In this document: one piece after another, positions 9,804 to 18,017 of the stretch
How the letters are laid out: each line of letters starts with the position of its first letter
Numbering within the stretch: position 1 is the first letter of the stretch
Source: Scytonematopsis contorta HA4267-MV1
Lineage (GTDB): Bacteria > Cyanobacteriota > Cyanobacteriia > Cyanobacteriales > Nostocaceae
DNA length: 64,000 bases
Direction of reading: 5' to 3'
Assembly: GCA_019359035.1 (NCBI GenBank)
Contig: JAHHIC010000084.1
Coordinates: 62,001 to 126,000 of the forward strand
Notes under the pieces: generated by a model
Seen by the model: only the letters and a program-made list of their open reading frames with translations
Databases searched by the model: none
Told to the model about the DNA's origin: nothing
Program-made: the position numbers and the translations under genes

Positions 9804-10967
9804 ATGAGTAATACAAAAGAAAAAATCCTGGTTGTAGAAGATGAAAGAATAATTGCCTGTGATATTAAAAAATGCTTAGAAAATTCAGGTTACTCTGTTC
9901 CTGCAATTACTGCTTACGGAGAGCAAGCTATTGAAAAAGTAGCTGAATTAAAGCCTGATTTAGTTTTGATGGATGTTATGCTAAAGGGTAAAATGAATGG
10001 GATTGAAGCAGCTGAAAAAATTATTAGCTTTTTTAATATACCAGTTGTTTATCTGACTGCTTACTCCGATGAACACACTCGTCACAAGGCAAAAATTACG
10101 CAACCCTTTGGCTATGTTTTGAAGCCTTTTGAAGCTTCTCAGCTAATTACTACAATTGAGATTGCTATTAGTAATCATCACAAAGAGTTAATTATACGAG
10201 AAGCTTTGGAAAAAGAAAAGGAGTTGAGAGAACTAAAAAACCGCTTTGTATCTGTATTAAGTCATGAGTTTAGAAATCCTTTAAGTACTATTTTTACTTC
10301 TACAGAATTACTTACTAATCACGGACACCAATTATCAGAAATTAAAAAGAGCGAATATTTACATCACATTCAAAATGCCGCTAAGCATCTTAATCAGTTA
10401 CTGAGTGATATTTTGTTAATTGAAAAATCAGAATTAGGTCAATTTAAATTTTGTCCTACACCTATAGATTTAGAGAAGTTTTGCCGCGCTTTAGTTTCAG
10501 AGGTTGAACTTAATGCTAAAGATACTCATCAAGTAATTTTTAATATGCAAGGACAGTATAAATATGACGAAAATTTAAAAAGTTCTAAAAATACTTCCTT
10601 ACTGGCTACAAAAACCCTACTACCTTGCTTGGATGAAAAGTTTTTACGTCATATTTTGACTAATTTATTAGGGAATGCAGTCAAATATTCACCTCAAGGC
10701 GGCCAGGTACGTTTTGATTTATTCTGTTTGCAAGGAGAAGTTGTTTTTCGCATACAAGACGAAGGTATCGGTATCCCGGAAGCTGACCAAGAAAATTTAT
10801 TTACTTCTTTCCACAGAGCTACTAATGTTGGCAAAATACCTGGTAATGGTTTGGGACTGTCAATCGTTAAACAATATGTTGAGTTACATGGTGGTGAAAT
10901 TACTTTCGCTAGCAAACCTGGTGTGGGTACTACTTTTATCGTTAGCTTACCGTTTCGTTATGGTTAA
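9804..10967 (+). CDS. Receiver-histidine kinase hybrid
   Basis: Protein of 387 residues with an N-terminal receiver domain (acidic residues near 12-14, phosphoacceptor D57 in LVLMDVML, Lys in YVLKPFE) joined by a short helix to a classical HisKA domain (H154 in LSHEFRNPL) and an ATPase domain (NLLGNAVKYSP, DEGIGIP, GNGLGLSIV). The AGGAG ribosome site overlaps the stop of the upstream HisKA_2 kinase with a 5-bp gap. A receiver ahead of a kinase core suggests phosphate from the upstream kinase tunes this second kinase. No DNA-binding output domain is nearby, so the final target is unknown. Confidence 0.85.
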   Translation: MSNTKEKILVVEDERIIACDIKKCLENSGYSVPAITAYGEQAIEKVAELKPDLVLMDVMLKGKMNGIEAAEKIISFFNIPVVYLTAYSDEHTRHKAKITQPFGYVLKPFEASQLITTIEIAISNHHKELIIREALEKEKELRELKNRFVSVLSHEFRNPLSTIFTSTELLTNHGHQLSEIKKSEYLHHIQNAAKHLNQLLSDILLIEKSELGQFKFCPTPIDLEKFCRALVSEVELNAKDTHQVIFNMQGQYKYDENLKSSKNTSLLATKTLLPCLDEKFLRHILTNLLGNAVKYSPQGGQVRFDLFCLQGEVVFRIQDEGIGIPEADQENLFTSFHRATNVGKIPGNGLGLSIVKQYVELHGGEITFASKPGVGTTFIVSLPFRYG

Positions 10968-11049
10968 ACTACTAACCAGGGAAGTAGCTGTCTTTACAAA
11001 AATATATATACACTAGTTGTGATACCGTCTCCCACAAGTGGAATAAGCG

Positions 11050-12513
11050 ATGAACGCAACTGCTGAGAATACTTTTCTCTTAAACTCTGTAAACGAAATA
11101 CCTGCAGGTGGTAGCGACCCAACGTGCTTTGATGTTTTAGAAGTTTGGTATCCGATTAGTTATGTCAAAGATTTGGATAAGTCCAAATTGACTAGTTTTA
11201 CCCTGCTTGATAATGATTTGGTGATTTGGTGGGATGATAATACTGAAAATTGGCGAGTTTTTGAGGATAAATGTCCCCACCGCTTAGCAAGACTTTCTGA
11301 AGGTAGGGTCAATGAGTCTGGGTTCTTAGAATGTCCTTATCACGGTTGGGCTTTTTCTGGAAATGGTAATTGCGAAAATATTCCGCAGCAAGTGACCTCT
11401 GGACAAGCTGAAACTTCTAAAAGAGCTTGTGCGACATCCTTACCAACTGTAATTAAACAAGGGCTTTTATTTGTATATCCTGGAAAAAAGGAAAATGCGC
11501 CTTTAACTAAAGTTCCAATTGTGGAACCCTTGGAAGAAACTCCCGATGAATGGCTGTTAATCGACACTTTCCGCGATATTCCTTACGATATGCTGACGCT
11601 GTTGGAAAATGTTTTAGATGTCAGTCACGTACCCTATACCCATCACCGTTCGGTAGGTAACCGTTCAAATGCAGCACCCGTAGAGTTAGAAGTATTGGAG
11701 TCTGGGAAAAATGGCTTTACTGGAGTCTGGGAAGAAGGACCAAGAAAAGGAACTTTGGGACGTCAAGATACTACTTTTATTGCACCTAGTTTAATGTGGC
11801 ATGATTTAACTAGCAAGCAATTCGGTCGAACTCTCACGGTTGTTTACGCAGTTCCGATTCGTAAAGGTGAGTGTCGATTATTTGCGCGTTTTCCTTTCAA
11901 GTTTTCTTCCAAAATTCCCGAATTTTTTATTAAGTTAACTCCCCGTTGGTATTCCCACATTGGACAAAATGGAGTTTTGGAAGACGACCAGCTTTTCTTA
12001 CATTTCCAAGAACGATATTTAGAAAATGCAGGTGGTGGTTCTAACTTTAGCAAAGCATTTTATCTACCAACCAAAGCTGACCGTTTTATATTTGAGCTAC
12101 GTCAATGGGTAAATTTGTATAATGGTGACCCTTTTCCTGGACAAGTTTTACCTCCACCTTTATCTAAAGAAAAGCTATTAGATAGATATAATTCTCATAC
12201 AAAACACTGCAATAGCTGTCGAACGGCATTAGCAAATATCCAAAAGCTGAGGACGGTTTGTGCTGTAGTTACGGTTTTACTTTGGTCAATTATGCCTTTA
12301 TTTGCTATTTTCCAAAGTAAAATTTTTGGTGAAAATATAGCTTTGCCTGCTATTTTTTCTACTGTATTTTCTTTGTTTTTTGCTGCTGCTTGGTTTGGAT
12401 TGGGTAGACTGGAAAGAAAATTTTACTTTGGTCAAGATGTTCCTTTACGTAATCTACCTGGTGAGGTAAAAAGTGGTTGGTTGACGTTTACAAAAAAACG
12501 GAAAGAGACCTAA
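11050..12513 (+). CDS. Rieske oxygenase, pheophorbide a oxygenase (PaO/ACD1)-like
   Basis: Rieske-type mononuclear iron oxygenase of 487 residues. The Rieske 2Fe-2S ligands are C75, H77, C95 and H98 (CPHRLA and CPYHGW). The mononuclear iron site is marked by 'DVSHVPYTHH' near residue 200. A PaO-specific region follows, with a CxxC pair (CNSC) near residues 390-393, as in pheophorbide a oxygenase and Tic55-like proteins. Two hydrophobic segments near the C-terminus (about 405-425 and 433-455) should anchor it in the membrane. PaO opens the chlorophyll-derived macrocycle in plants. Cyanobacterial relatives are less well defined, so the substrate is inferred. Confidence 0.82.
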   Translation: MNATAENTFLLNSVNEIPAGGSDPTCFDVLEVWYPISYVKDLDKSKLTSFTLLDNDLVIWWDDNTENWRVFEDKCPHRLARLSEGRVNESGFLECPYHGWAFSGNGNCENIPQQVTSGQAETSKRACATSLPTVIKQGLLFVYPGKKENAPLTKVPIVEPLEETPDEWLLIDTFRDIPYDMLTLLENVLDVSHVPYTHHRSVGNRSNAAPVELEVLESGKNGFTGVWEEGPRKGTLGRQDTTFIAPSLMWHDLTSKQFGRTLTVVYAVPIRKGECRLFARFPFKFSSKIPEFFIKLTPRWYSHIGQNGVLEDDQLFLHFQERYLENAGGGSNFSKAFYLPTKADRFIFELRQWVNLYNGDPFPGQVLPPPLSKEKLLDRYNSHTKHCNSCRTALANIQKLRTVCAVVTVLLWSIMPLFAIFQSKIFGENIALPAIFSTVFSLFFAAAWFGLGRLERKFYFGQDVPLRNLPGEVKSGWLTFTKKRKET

Positions 12514-12715
12514 CCCCCCTACCCCCCTTCCCTCTTAGGGAAGGGGGGGGAAATATAAAATATCAAATAAATATAAAATATACAAAATAACAAGATAACA
12601 AAATACAAAATAACAAAATACAGAGACGTTACATGTAACGTCTCTACACCTTGCGCGTCTTTTAATCGTAGCCCCCCTTCCCTAAGAGGGAAGGGGGGTT
12701 GGGGGGTTAGGTCTC
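12505..12715. repeat. Long inverted repeat between convergent genes with a nested palindrome
   Basis: Two arms of about 45 bp, at 12505-12549 and 12670-12715, are near-perfect reverse complements. Both contain AGACCTAACCCCCC and a CCCTTCCCTCTTAGGGAAGGG hairpin-like core. The left arm begins inside the last codons of the PaO-like gene. The interior is AT-rich and holds a separate palindrome at 12622-12645 (GAGACGTTACATGTAACGTC core). The right arm ends just before the stop of the convergent NDH-2 gene. It may work as a bidirectional terminator and belongs to an interspersed family seen also near 15.3, 49.4, 56.8 and 58.4 kb. Confidence 0.75.
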
Positions 12716-12726
12716 CTTGTCAACCT

Positions 12727-14136
12727 TTAGACATTTACTGGTTGTTGATTGGTTACCCCTGGATAATATCCCCCACTTCCTGGAGTTTTATTACTTGCTA
12801 ATGATTCTTCACCTGTAATTAATCTTGCTCTGCGATTATTAGTGAAGTAATGCCACACCCACTGAATCATTACTACTAATTTATTATCAAATTCAATCAA
12901 GAAATAAACGTGGACAAATAGCCAGAACAACCATGCTAAAAATCCTGTCAGCTTAAGAAAACCAAAGTCTACAACGGCTGCATGTCTACCAATTACCGCT
13001 AAACTTCCTTTATCAATATATTCAAATGCTGGTAGTACGTTTCCTTTTAACCGTGCTTTAATCAGCGATGCAACATATTCTCCTTCTTGCATTGCTACGG
13101 GAGCGACACCGGGTAATGGTTTACCTGTTTGGTGAGCAACGTGTGCTACATCTCCTATAACAAAAATATTCTGGTAGTCTTTTATACTTAAATCTGGTTC
13201 GACTATAATTCTCCCAGCACGGTCGAGTTCTGCACCTGTACGTTGTGCTATTTCTTTTGCTAATGGAGAAGCCTTAACTCCTGCTGCCCATAATACTGTT
13301 TTTGTAGCTATTTGCTTGACTTCTTCTCCCTGTTTAATGGTCACAATATCATTCTCGATATTGGTCACCATTGTTTTGGTCTGTACATTTACACCCAGTT
13401 TTTTCAATGATGCGCTTGCTTGTTCCGACAAGTCTGGTGCAAAGGGTGGTAGTACTCTATCTAAACCTTCCAGCAATAAAATTGTCGTTTCTGAAGTGTC
13501 TATATTCCGGAAATCATCCTTCAAAGTTTGATGCGCTATTTCGGCGATCGCACCAGCTAATTCCACACCGGTTGGTCCACCACCAACAACGACGAAGGTT
13601 AAGCAAGCACGACGAATTTCAGGGTCGGTTTCCTTTTCAGCAGCTTCAAAAGCCATAAAAATACGACGTCGCATTTCAATAGCATCTTCGACAGTTTTAA
13701 GACCAGGAGCGAACTCTTCCCACTCGTCTTTACCAAAATAAGAGTGCTTGGCTCCGGTTGCTAAAATCAAAGTGTCATAAGGGATTTTTTCACCACCCAT
13801 AACAACTTTCTGTGATTCAGCATCAATATCAGAAACTTGACCTAAAAGTACTTGTGTATTCTTGCTTTTACTAAGAATAGAGCGTAAAGGAGAGGAAATA
13901 TCAGCGGGGGATAACGAGCCAGTAGCAACTTGGTATAATAAAGGCTGAAATAAGTGAAAATTACGTTTATCGATTAAAGTAACATCTACATTAGCTTTGC
14001 TTAAAGCCTTAGCGGCATAAAGACCACCAAAACCACCACCCACTATCACAACTCGGTGACGTGTTTTTTTTTCTGTTGAATTTACCATAAAAAAGGGATT
14101 TCCTTGTATTGACATTCCTGTCACTATTCTTAACAA
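12727..14136 (-). CDS. ndb: Type II NADH dehydrogenase (NDH-2)
   Basis: Single-subunit NAD(P)H:quinone oxidoreductase of up to 469 residues. The FAD-binding motif GGGFGGLYAA follows the first strand (VVIVGGG), and the second nucleotide-binding fold has VVVGGGPTGVELAGA. The C-terminal part contains IFVIGDVAH, the second FAD contact, and a hydrophobic segment (LAWLFWLFVHVYFLI) near residue 390 that suits membrane attachment. It passes electrons to quinone without pumping protons. The ATG at 14136 gives an atypical leader; a methionine at 14088 (MVNSTEKK) is close to the first conserved strand and may be the true start. Convergent with the PaO-like gene. Confidence 0.9.
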   Translation of the reverse strand: MLRIVTGMSIQGNPFFMVNSTEKKTRHRVVIVGGGFGGLYAAKALSKANVDVTLIDKRNFHLFQPLLYQVATGSLSPADISSPLRSILSKSKNTQVLLGQVSDIDAESQKVVMGGEKIPYDTLILATGAKHSYFGKDEWEEFAPGLKTVEDAIEMRRRIFMAFEAAEKETDPEIRRACLTFVVVGGGPTGVELAGAIAEIAHQTLKDDFRNIDTSETTILLLEGLDRVLPPFAPDLSEQASASLKKLGVNVQTKTMVTNIENDIVTIKQGEEVKQIATKTVLWAAGVKASPLAKEIAQRTGAELDRAGRIIVEPDLSIKDYQNIFVIGDVAHVAHQTGKPLPGVAPVAMQEGEYVASLIKARLKGNVLPAFEYIDKGSLAVIGRHAAVVDFGFLKLTGFLAWLFWLFVHVYFLIEFDNKLVVMIQWVWHYFTNNRRARLITGEESLASNKTPGSGGYYPGVTNQQPVNV

Positions 14137-14571
14137 ATTTTTATCAAATCGTCACAGAAGTTTTTGTTTACTTAGTACAGATAAAGTTTATGTAAAAGTG
14201 ACTAAAATTACTTAGCAAAAGTAGTCAGGATTACATTTAGAAAAATCCTGTATTTTTAGTTAGAAAAATTCTGTAGAAATTACTGACTAAATAACTAGAA
14301 AAGCTGCTAATTAGTAATTAAATAAAGTAATTTTACTAGGTTGCCATTATGATATGTGGCGATTAAAAATCGCGGCTACACAAGGAAAACCCCACCTGCG
14401 TGGGTTTAATAGTGGAGCTATCAGAAAAGGCTTAGGTAAAATTCCCACAGCTTTAATATGTAATAGGGGAATCAAAATAAATTTATGCAAAAAATATTAG
14501 TACTAGTTTATTATCCGCAGACAATTATCTCGGAGAAAAATGTACGTTTTACTTAATATTTAAATAATTAT
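14137..14571. other. Intergenic region, no gene supported
   Basis: About 430 bp between the NDH-2 and DUF1636 genes, both on the minus strand. AT-rich, with a short inverted repeat near 14388-14408 (AACCCCACCTGCGTGGGTTT). This may be a hairpin. No open reading frame or RNA gene was recognised. Confidence 0.4.
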
Positions 14572-15003
14572 TTATACTATAAGGGTTTCTTTCGAGCGAG
14601 ATATTGATGTTGATGCAGGTACAGATGGAATTTTAGCTAATATACCTTTCTTTAATAATTGCGGCCGCTCAGACCAAGGTAGTAAACCTTCTGGATGGTT
14701 GTAATACTTGCTAGCACATTCATATACAGCAACAACTTCTGTAGATGCTAAATCAGTTGCTAAATCACCAAAAAGATAAGTGTATTTACCTGGTGAAGCA
14801 AAAGAAATTGCACAAGCTCGGTTGCACGAACTCATACATTCAACGGGTTGAATTGCAAATTCTTCACGCAATTCCCATTCTTGATGTAATTGTTGTAACT
14901 GCTTAAACAATTTTTCTCCACCGCTTTCACCAACACGCTTTCCATCTTTCCAAACGCTGGCGCAGGTAGTACAAACAAACATAACATGCTGTTGTGCTTT
15001 CAT
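14572..15003 (-). CDS. DUF1636 family putative metal-binding protein under cobalamin riboswitch control
   Basis: Small protein of 143 residues. An N-terminal CTTC motif (residues 11-14, FVCTTCASVWKDG) and a later cysteine group (VECMSSCNRAC, about residues 54-64) resemble the cysteine arrangement of thioredoxin-like 2Fe-2S or metal-binding DUF1636 proteins. A cobalamin riboswitch lies immediately upstream on the same strand, so expression should follow cellular B12 level. Next upstream on the same strand is feoB, but a long inverted repeat separates the two. The biochemical role is not established. From context it could take part in cobalt or cobalamin supply. Confidence 0.72.
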   Translation of the reverse strand: MKAQQHVMFVCTTCASVWKDGKRVGESGGEKLFKQLQQLHQEWELREEFAIQPVECMSSCNRACAISFASPGKYTYLFGDLATDLASTEVVAVYECASKYYNHPEGLLPWSERPQLLKKGILAKIPSVPASTSISRSKETLIV

Positions 15004-15029
15004 CTATACCTCGTAGATTGGGCTAAATT

Positions 15030-15197
15030 ATCCCTATTTTCGGCGGGCGTTCTGACTTACAAGGATATCCTTGATTACAGCTGCGGGACAGTGCTGGATT
15101 TTCACCATTAGCCTACAAAATTTTGCAGGTACTCTTTCCCCGTTACCTCCAGTGGCTGGAACCCCACTAGAACCGATTGGGAACTGACATAGGTGAC
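15030..15197 (-). promoter_or_regulatory. Cobalamin (B12) riboswitch
   Basis: Read on the minus strand, the region contains the hallmark B12-box elements in order: a GGTGAAAATCC stretch, then CACTGTCCCGCAGCTGTAA, and downstream AAGTCAGAACGCCCGCC. Upstream paired segments (GGGGTTCCAGCCACTGG and CGGGGAAAGAGTACCTG) fit the peripheral stems. The 3' boundary lies roughly 30-40 nt before the ATG at 15003, which suits control of ribosome access. Edges are approximate. The order of motifs leaves little doubt about the class. Confidence 0.88.
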
Positions 15198-15297
15198 GTA
15201 TAAATAAAAAAATACGCTGTTAATTACATTAGCATAAATATTTTATATGGAGGATAAAGGAGATTCACCACAGAATAGTTCGTGGCAGCAAAGAAAC

Positions 15298-15483
15298 CCC
15301 ACCCCCAACCCCCTCCCCGTAAACGGGGAGGGGGCTACGATTTAGGCGCTTATACAGAATCAAAAATAACTACTACCTCGCTCCCAATACATACTAGGAA
15401 CAAGCTAACAGATAAACGAAGTAAACAGTAAAAAAAATCGTAGCCCCCTCCCCGCGTGCGGGGAGGGGGTTGGGGGTGGGGTT
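15298..15483. repeat. Inverted repeat, CCCACCCCCAACCCCCTCCCC type, downstream of feoB
   Basis: Two GC-rich arms at about 15298-15345 and 15436-15483 are reverse complements. Each contains CCAACCCCCTCCCCG and a CGGGGAGGGGGCTACGAT stretch. The right arm ends about 15 bp from the feoB stop codon. The roughly 90-bp interior is AT-rich. The form matches the element at 12.5-12.7 kb. It could end feoB transcription before the DUF1636 gene. Confidence 0.7.
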
Positions 15484-15497
15484 CTTTTTTTCTTTTA

Positions 15498-17351
15498 TTA
15501 AAAGCCCAAAAATCGCGCCCCTTGATAGAAAATAAAACTTGCCACCCAAGCGAATCCTAACGACCAAGCTACAGACATCACAGTAAATTTAGTACTTTTA
15601 GATTCACTCTGAATAACTGCAACAGTAGACAAACAAGGTACATAAAGTAGGGTAAATAACATAAAACTATAAGCTTGTACCCAGTCAATTTGTTGGGCAA
15701 TAACTTGTGCTAATCCAGCTTCATTTTGTGTACTATAAATTATTGCTAAACCGCCTAAAACAATCTCTTTAGCTATAAAACCAAATATTAATGCAACAGC
15801 CAACTGGGGATTAATTCCTAAAGGTGCTAAAATCGGCTGAGTAAATTGGCTAATCATCCCAGAAATTGTTTGTTCGCTTGCAGGTGGTACATTTGTAGGT
15901 AAATTATTAAATAGCCAAATAATTACTACCCCAAAAATAATAAACCGTCTCGACCAAAATAAAAAATGTGTCGCCTCATTCCAAGCCCGCGTTATCATTT
16001 GTTTAATTGTGGGGAAGCGATAAGGCGGTAATTCCAGTATCATCGGTTCTGTATTAGGAAACATCCCTTTAAACAAAGCAGCAGTTAAAATAGCAGCGGC
16101 AAAACTAAATAAATATAGACTAAATAAAACAATTGGCGCTTGTTTTGGTGTAAATAAAGCCGTCGTCATGAAAATAAATACATTCAATCGTGCTGAACAC
16201 AAAGAAAAAGGTATTACCAACATCGACAGCATTCGCAAAGCAGGTGAACGCATTACCCGCAACCCCATAATTGCTGGTACGTTACACCCAAAACCCATTA
16301 GCGACATAACAAAGGAACGTCCGTCCAAACCAAGTCGTTCCATAAAAGCATCCACCAAAAATGCAGAACGTGATAGATAACCACTATCTTCGACTATGCC
16401 CATGCATATAAAAAATAGAAAAATTACCGGGATAAATGCTGCAACCGTACCAATACCTTCGTAAATACCATCAACTAGGAAATCATGCCAAAATTTTCCT
16501 ATCCAAGGTGTAAAAGTAAAAAGCGGTTCTACTGCATTATCTTTAAACCAAGCAAGTCCCTGTGCTAGCAAATCTTGCAATGGTATTCCCAGAGCATAAA
16601 TAAATTGAAATATCAAAAACATTGCCCCAAAAAATATTGGCAACCCAAACACAGGGTGCAGAAGAATATTATCTAAGCGTGTCGTCAAATTTTCGGGAAT
16701 TTCTTTATTAATACTCACCGCATCTTGCAACAAACGCTCCATCTCAGATGTTATTTCCTCTTCTGAGGGTAAAACATCTTCCACCTTACCTACAATCACA
16801 GGTTTATTTTGTTGCTGTAAGACCTCTGTAATTACTTGATAAGCCTTATCGCAGCCTTCTCCATATTTTGCGCTGATTGGTACTACTTGCATTCCTAAAT
16901 TTTCAGCAAGTTTTTCATAATTAATACCTACGCCAAATGTAGGCGCTTCGTCTGCCATATTTAGCAATAACACGGTTGCTACTTGCAATTTTTTTGCTTG
17001 AATAGCAAGACTAATTTGGCGGTCAATTTGTGTTGAATTAAGAATAATTATGATTAAATTGATGGGAGTGCTTTCCAAAAACTTTCTGACAACAGCTTCA
17101 TCTTCCGAAAAGCCGCGCAAATCATAAATTCCTGGCAAATCAACTACTTGTACAATTTCTTCACCCAAATTTACTTTGGCTGCCATCAAGTCAACTGTAA
17201 TACCTGGCCAATTACCAATATTCGCTTGGGCACCTGTGAAGCGATTAAAAAATGTGGATTTACCAGTATTAGGCATTCCCAAGACAGCAATTTGTTTCAG
17301 TCCACCAAGTAAGTTTTTCTCTGCTGGATGGGAAGTGTCGCAATGTGTCAT
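15498..17351 (-). CDS. feoB: Ferrous iron transport protein FeoB
   Basis: Inner-membrane Fe(II) transporter with a cytoplasmic G-protein domain, 617 residues, shorter than the roughly 770 of enterobacterial FeoB. G1 is GMPNTGKST (residues 25-33), G3 DLPGIYD, and G4 a NMAD variant of NxxD. The membrane part has the two gate repeats, with GFGCNVPAIMG and YVPCLSTVAVI carrying the conserved cysteines. An AGGAG ribosome site 8 nt before the ATG supports the start. No feoA is adjacent in the visible sequence. It lies among TonB and FecCD-type uptake genes, so the area looks like a metal acquisition region; no certain Fur site was found upstream. Confidence 0.93.
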   Translation of the reverse strand: MTHCDTSHPAEKNLLGGLKQIAVLGMPNTGKSTFFNRFTGAQANIGNWPGITVDLMAAKVNLGEEIVQVVDLPGIYDLRGFSEDEAVVRKFLESTPINLIIIILNSTQIDRQISLAIQAKKLQVATVLLLNMADEAPTFGVGINYEKLAENLGMQVVPISAKYGEGCDKAYQVITEVLQQQNKPVIVGKVEDVLPSEEEITSEMERLLQDAVSINKEIPENLTTRLDNILLHPVFGLPIFFGAMFLIFQFIYALGIPLQDLLAQGLAWFKDNAVEPLFTFTPWIGKFWHDFLVDGIYEGIGTVAAFIPVIFLFFICMGIVEDSGYLSRSAFLVDAFMERLGLDGRSFVMSLMGFGCNVPAIMGLRVMRSPALRMLSMLVIPFSLCSARLNVFIFMTTALFTPKQAPIVLFSLYLFSFAAAILTAALFKGMFPNTEPMILELPPYRFPTIKQMITRAWNEATHFLFWSRRFIIFGVVIIWLFNNLPTNVPPASEQTISGMISQFTQPILAPLGINPQLAVALIFGFIAKEIVLGGLAIIYSTQNEAGLAQVIAQQIDWVQAYSFMLFTLLYVPCLSTVAVIQSESKSTKFTVMSVAWSLGFAWVASFIFYQGARFLGF

Positions 17352-17480
17352 TAATTAAGCTCCTGTGTCATGTAATTTATTTTATCTTTATTAAATTCGG
17401 TCGGTTTCTTTATTTTGGATGTAAGGAAAATTCTGATTTTGGGAATCCTGAATAAAGGGATAACTTAGCGGGAGAACATC

Positions 17481-17729
17481 ATGGAAGAGATTATTAGCCG
17501 TGCTAAGCGACAGCGTTATCGCATCACCAGTATCTTGGGTGAAGGGAATAGCGGTATTACCTATGCTGCAGAGGATATGGCAAAACCCGGAGTTACTCTT
17601 GCACTCAAAGTATTATCGTTCCAGCAAATTAGCGACTGGAAGATGCTGGAATTATTTGAACGAGAAGCCAAAGTTTTGGCACAACTGCAACATCCAGGGA
17701 TTCCGGCTCTTTCGTACATAACGTGCTAA
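17481..17729 (+). pseudogene. Truncated Ser/Thr protein kinase, N-lobe only
   Basis: An 82-codon frame with a good ribosome site (GGGAGA) encodes only the start of a eukaryotic-type kinase: the glycine loop (LGEGNSGITYAAED), the ATP-binding lysine (LALKVL) and the alpha-C region (FEREAKVLAQLQHPGIP). It then ends in unrelated residues and a stop. No catalytic HRD or DFG motif follows in any frame in the next 300 bp. It therefore looks like the 5' remnant of a deleted kinase gene. Confidence 0.75.
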
Positions 17730-18017
17730 ATTTTCATTAAAATCTATAATTATGCTTTATTTACAAGGCTTACAGGCACTCACGGTTTCAATTTTAGCAA
17801 GGAATACCGTTTTGAAGCTAATAATGGCTGTAAGTTAAGTCTAAGAATAGTTTTAAGCTTATTTGTCTACAAGTTTAGCACGCTAAGTACGCAAGAGCCA
17901 TTATCTGAAATAATCCCCATTCAAAATCTCTTGTGGGGTGGGCATCCCTGCCCGCCCAGTATGCAACTCAGTATGCAAATTCAATATGGAATAGCTTATT
18001 TTTTATTGGGCCGTCAT
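17730..18017. other. Gap after kinase relic, with GC-rich hairpin near the tonB 3' end
   Basis: No coding signal continues the kinase fragment. Around 17935-17960 there is a GGGTGGGCATCCCTGCCCGCC sequence able to form a hairpin. A reverse-oriented relative is found at about 39067-39090. It may serve as a terminator for the minus-strand tonB gene. Confidence 0.45.

Noticed and set aside
14221-14234. NtcA-like GTA-N8-TAC site
   Set aside because: The match is short and expected by chance in AT-rich DNA; no TAN3T box was found at the usual 20-24 bp spacing towards the NDH-2 gene.
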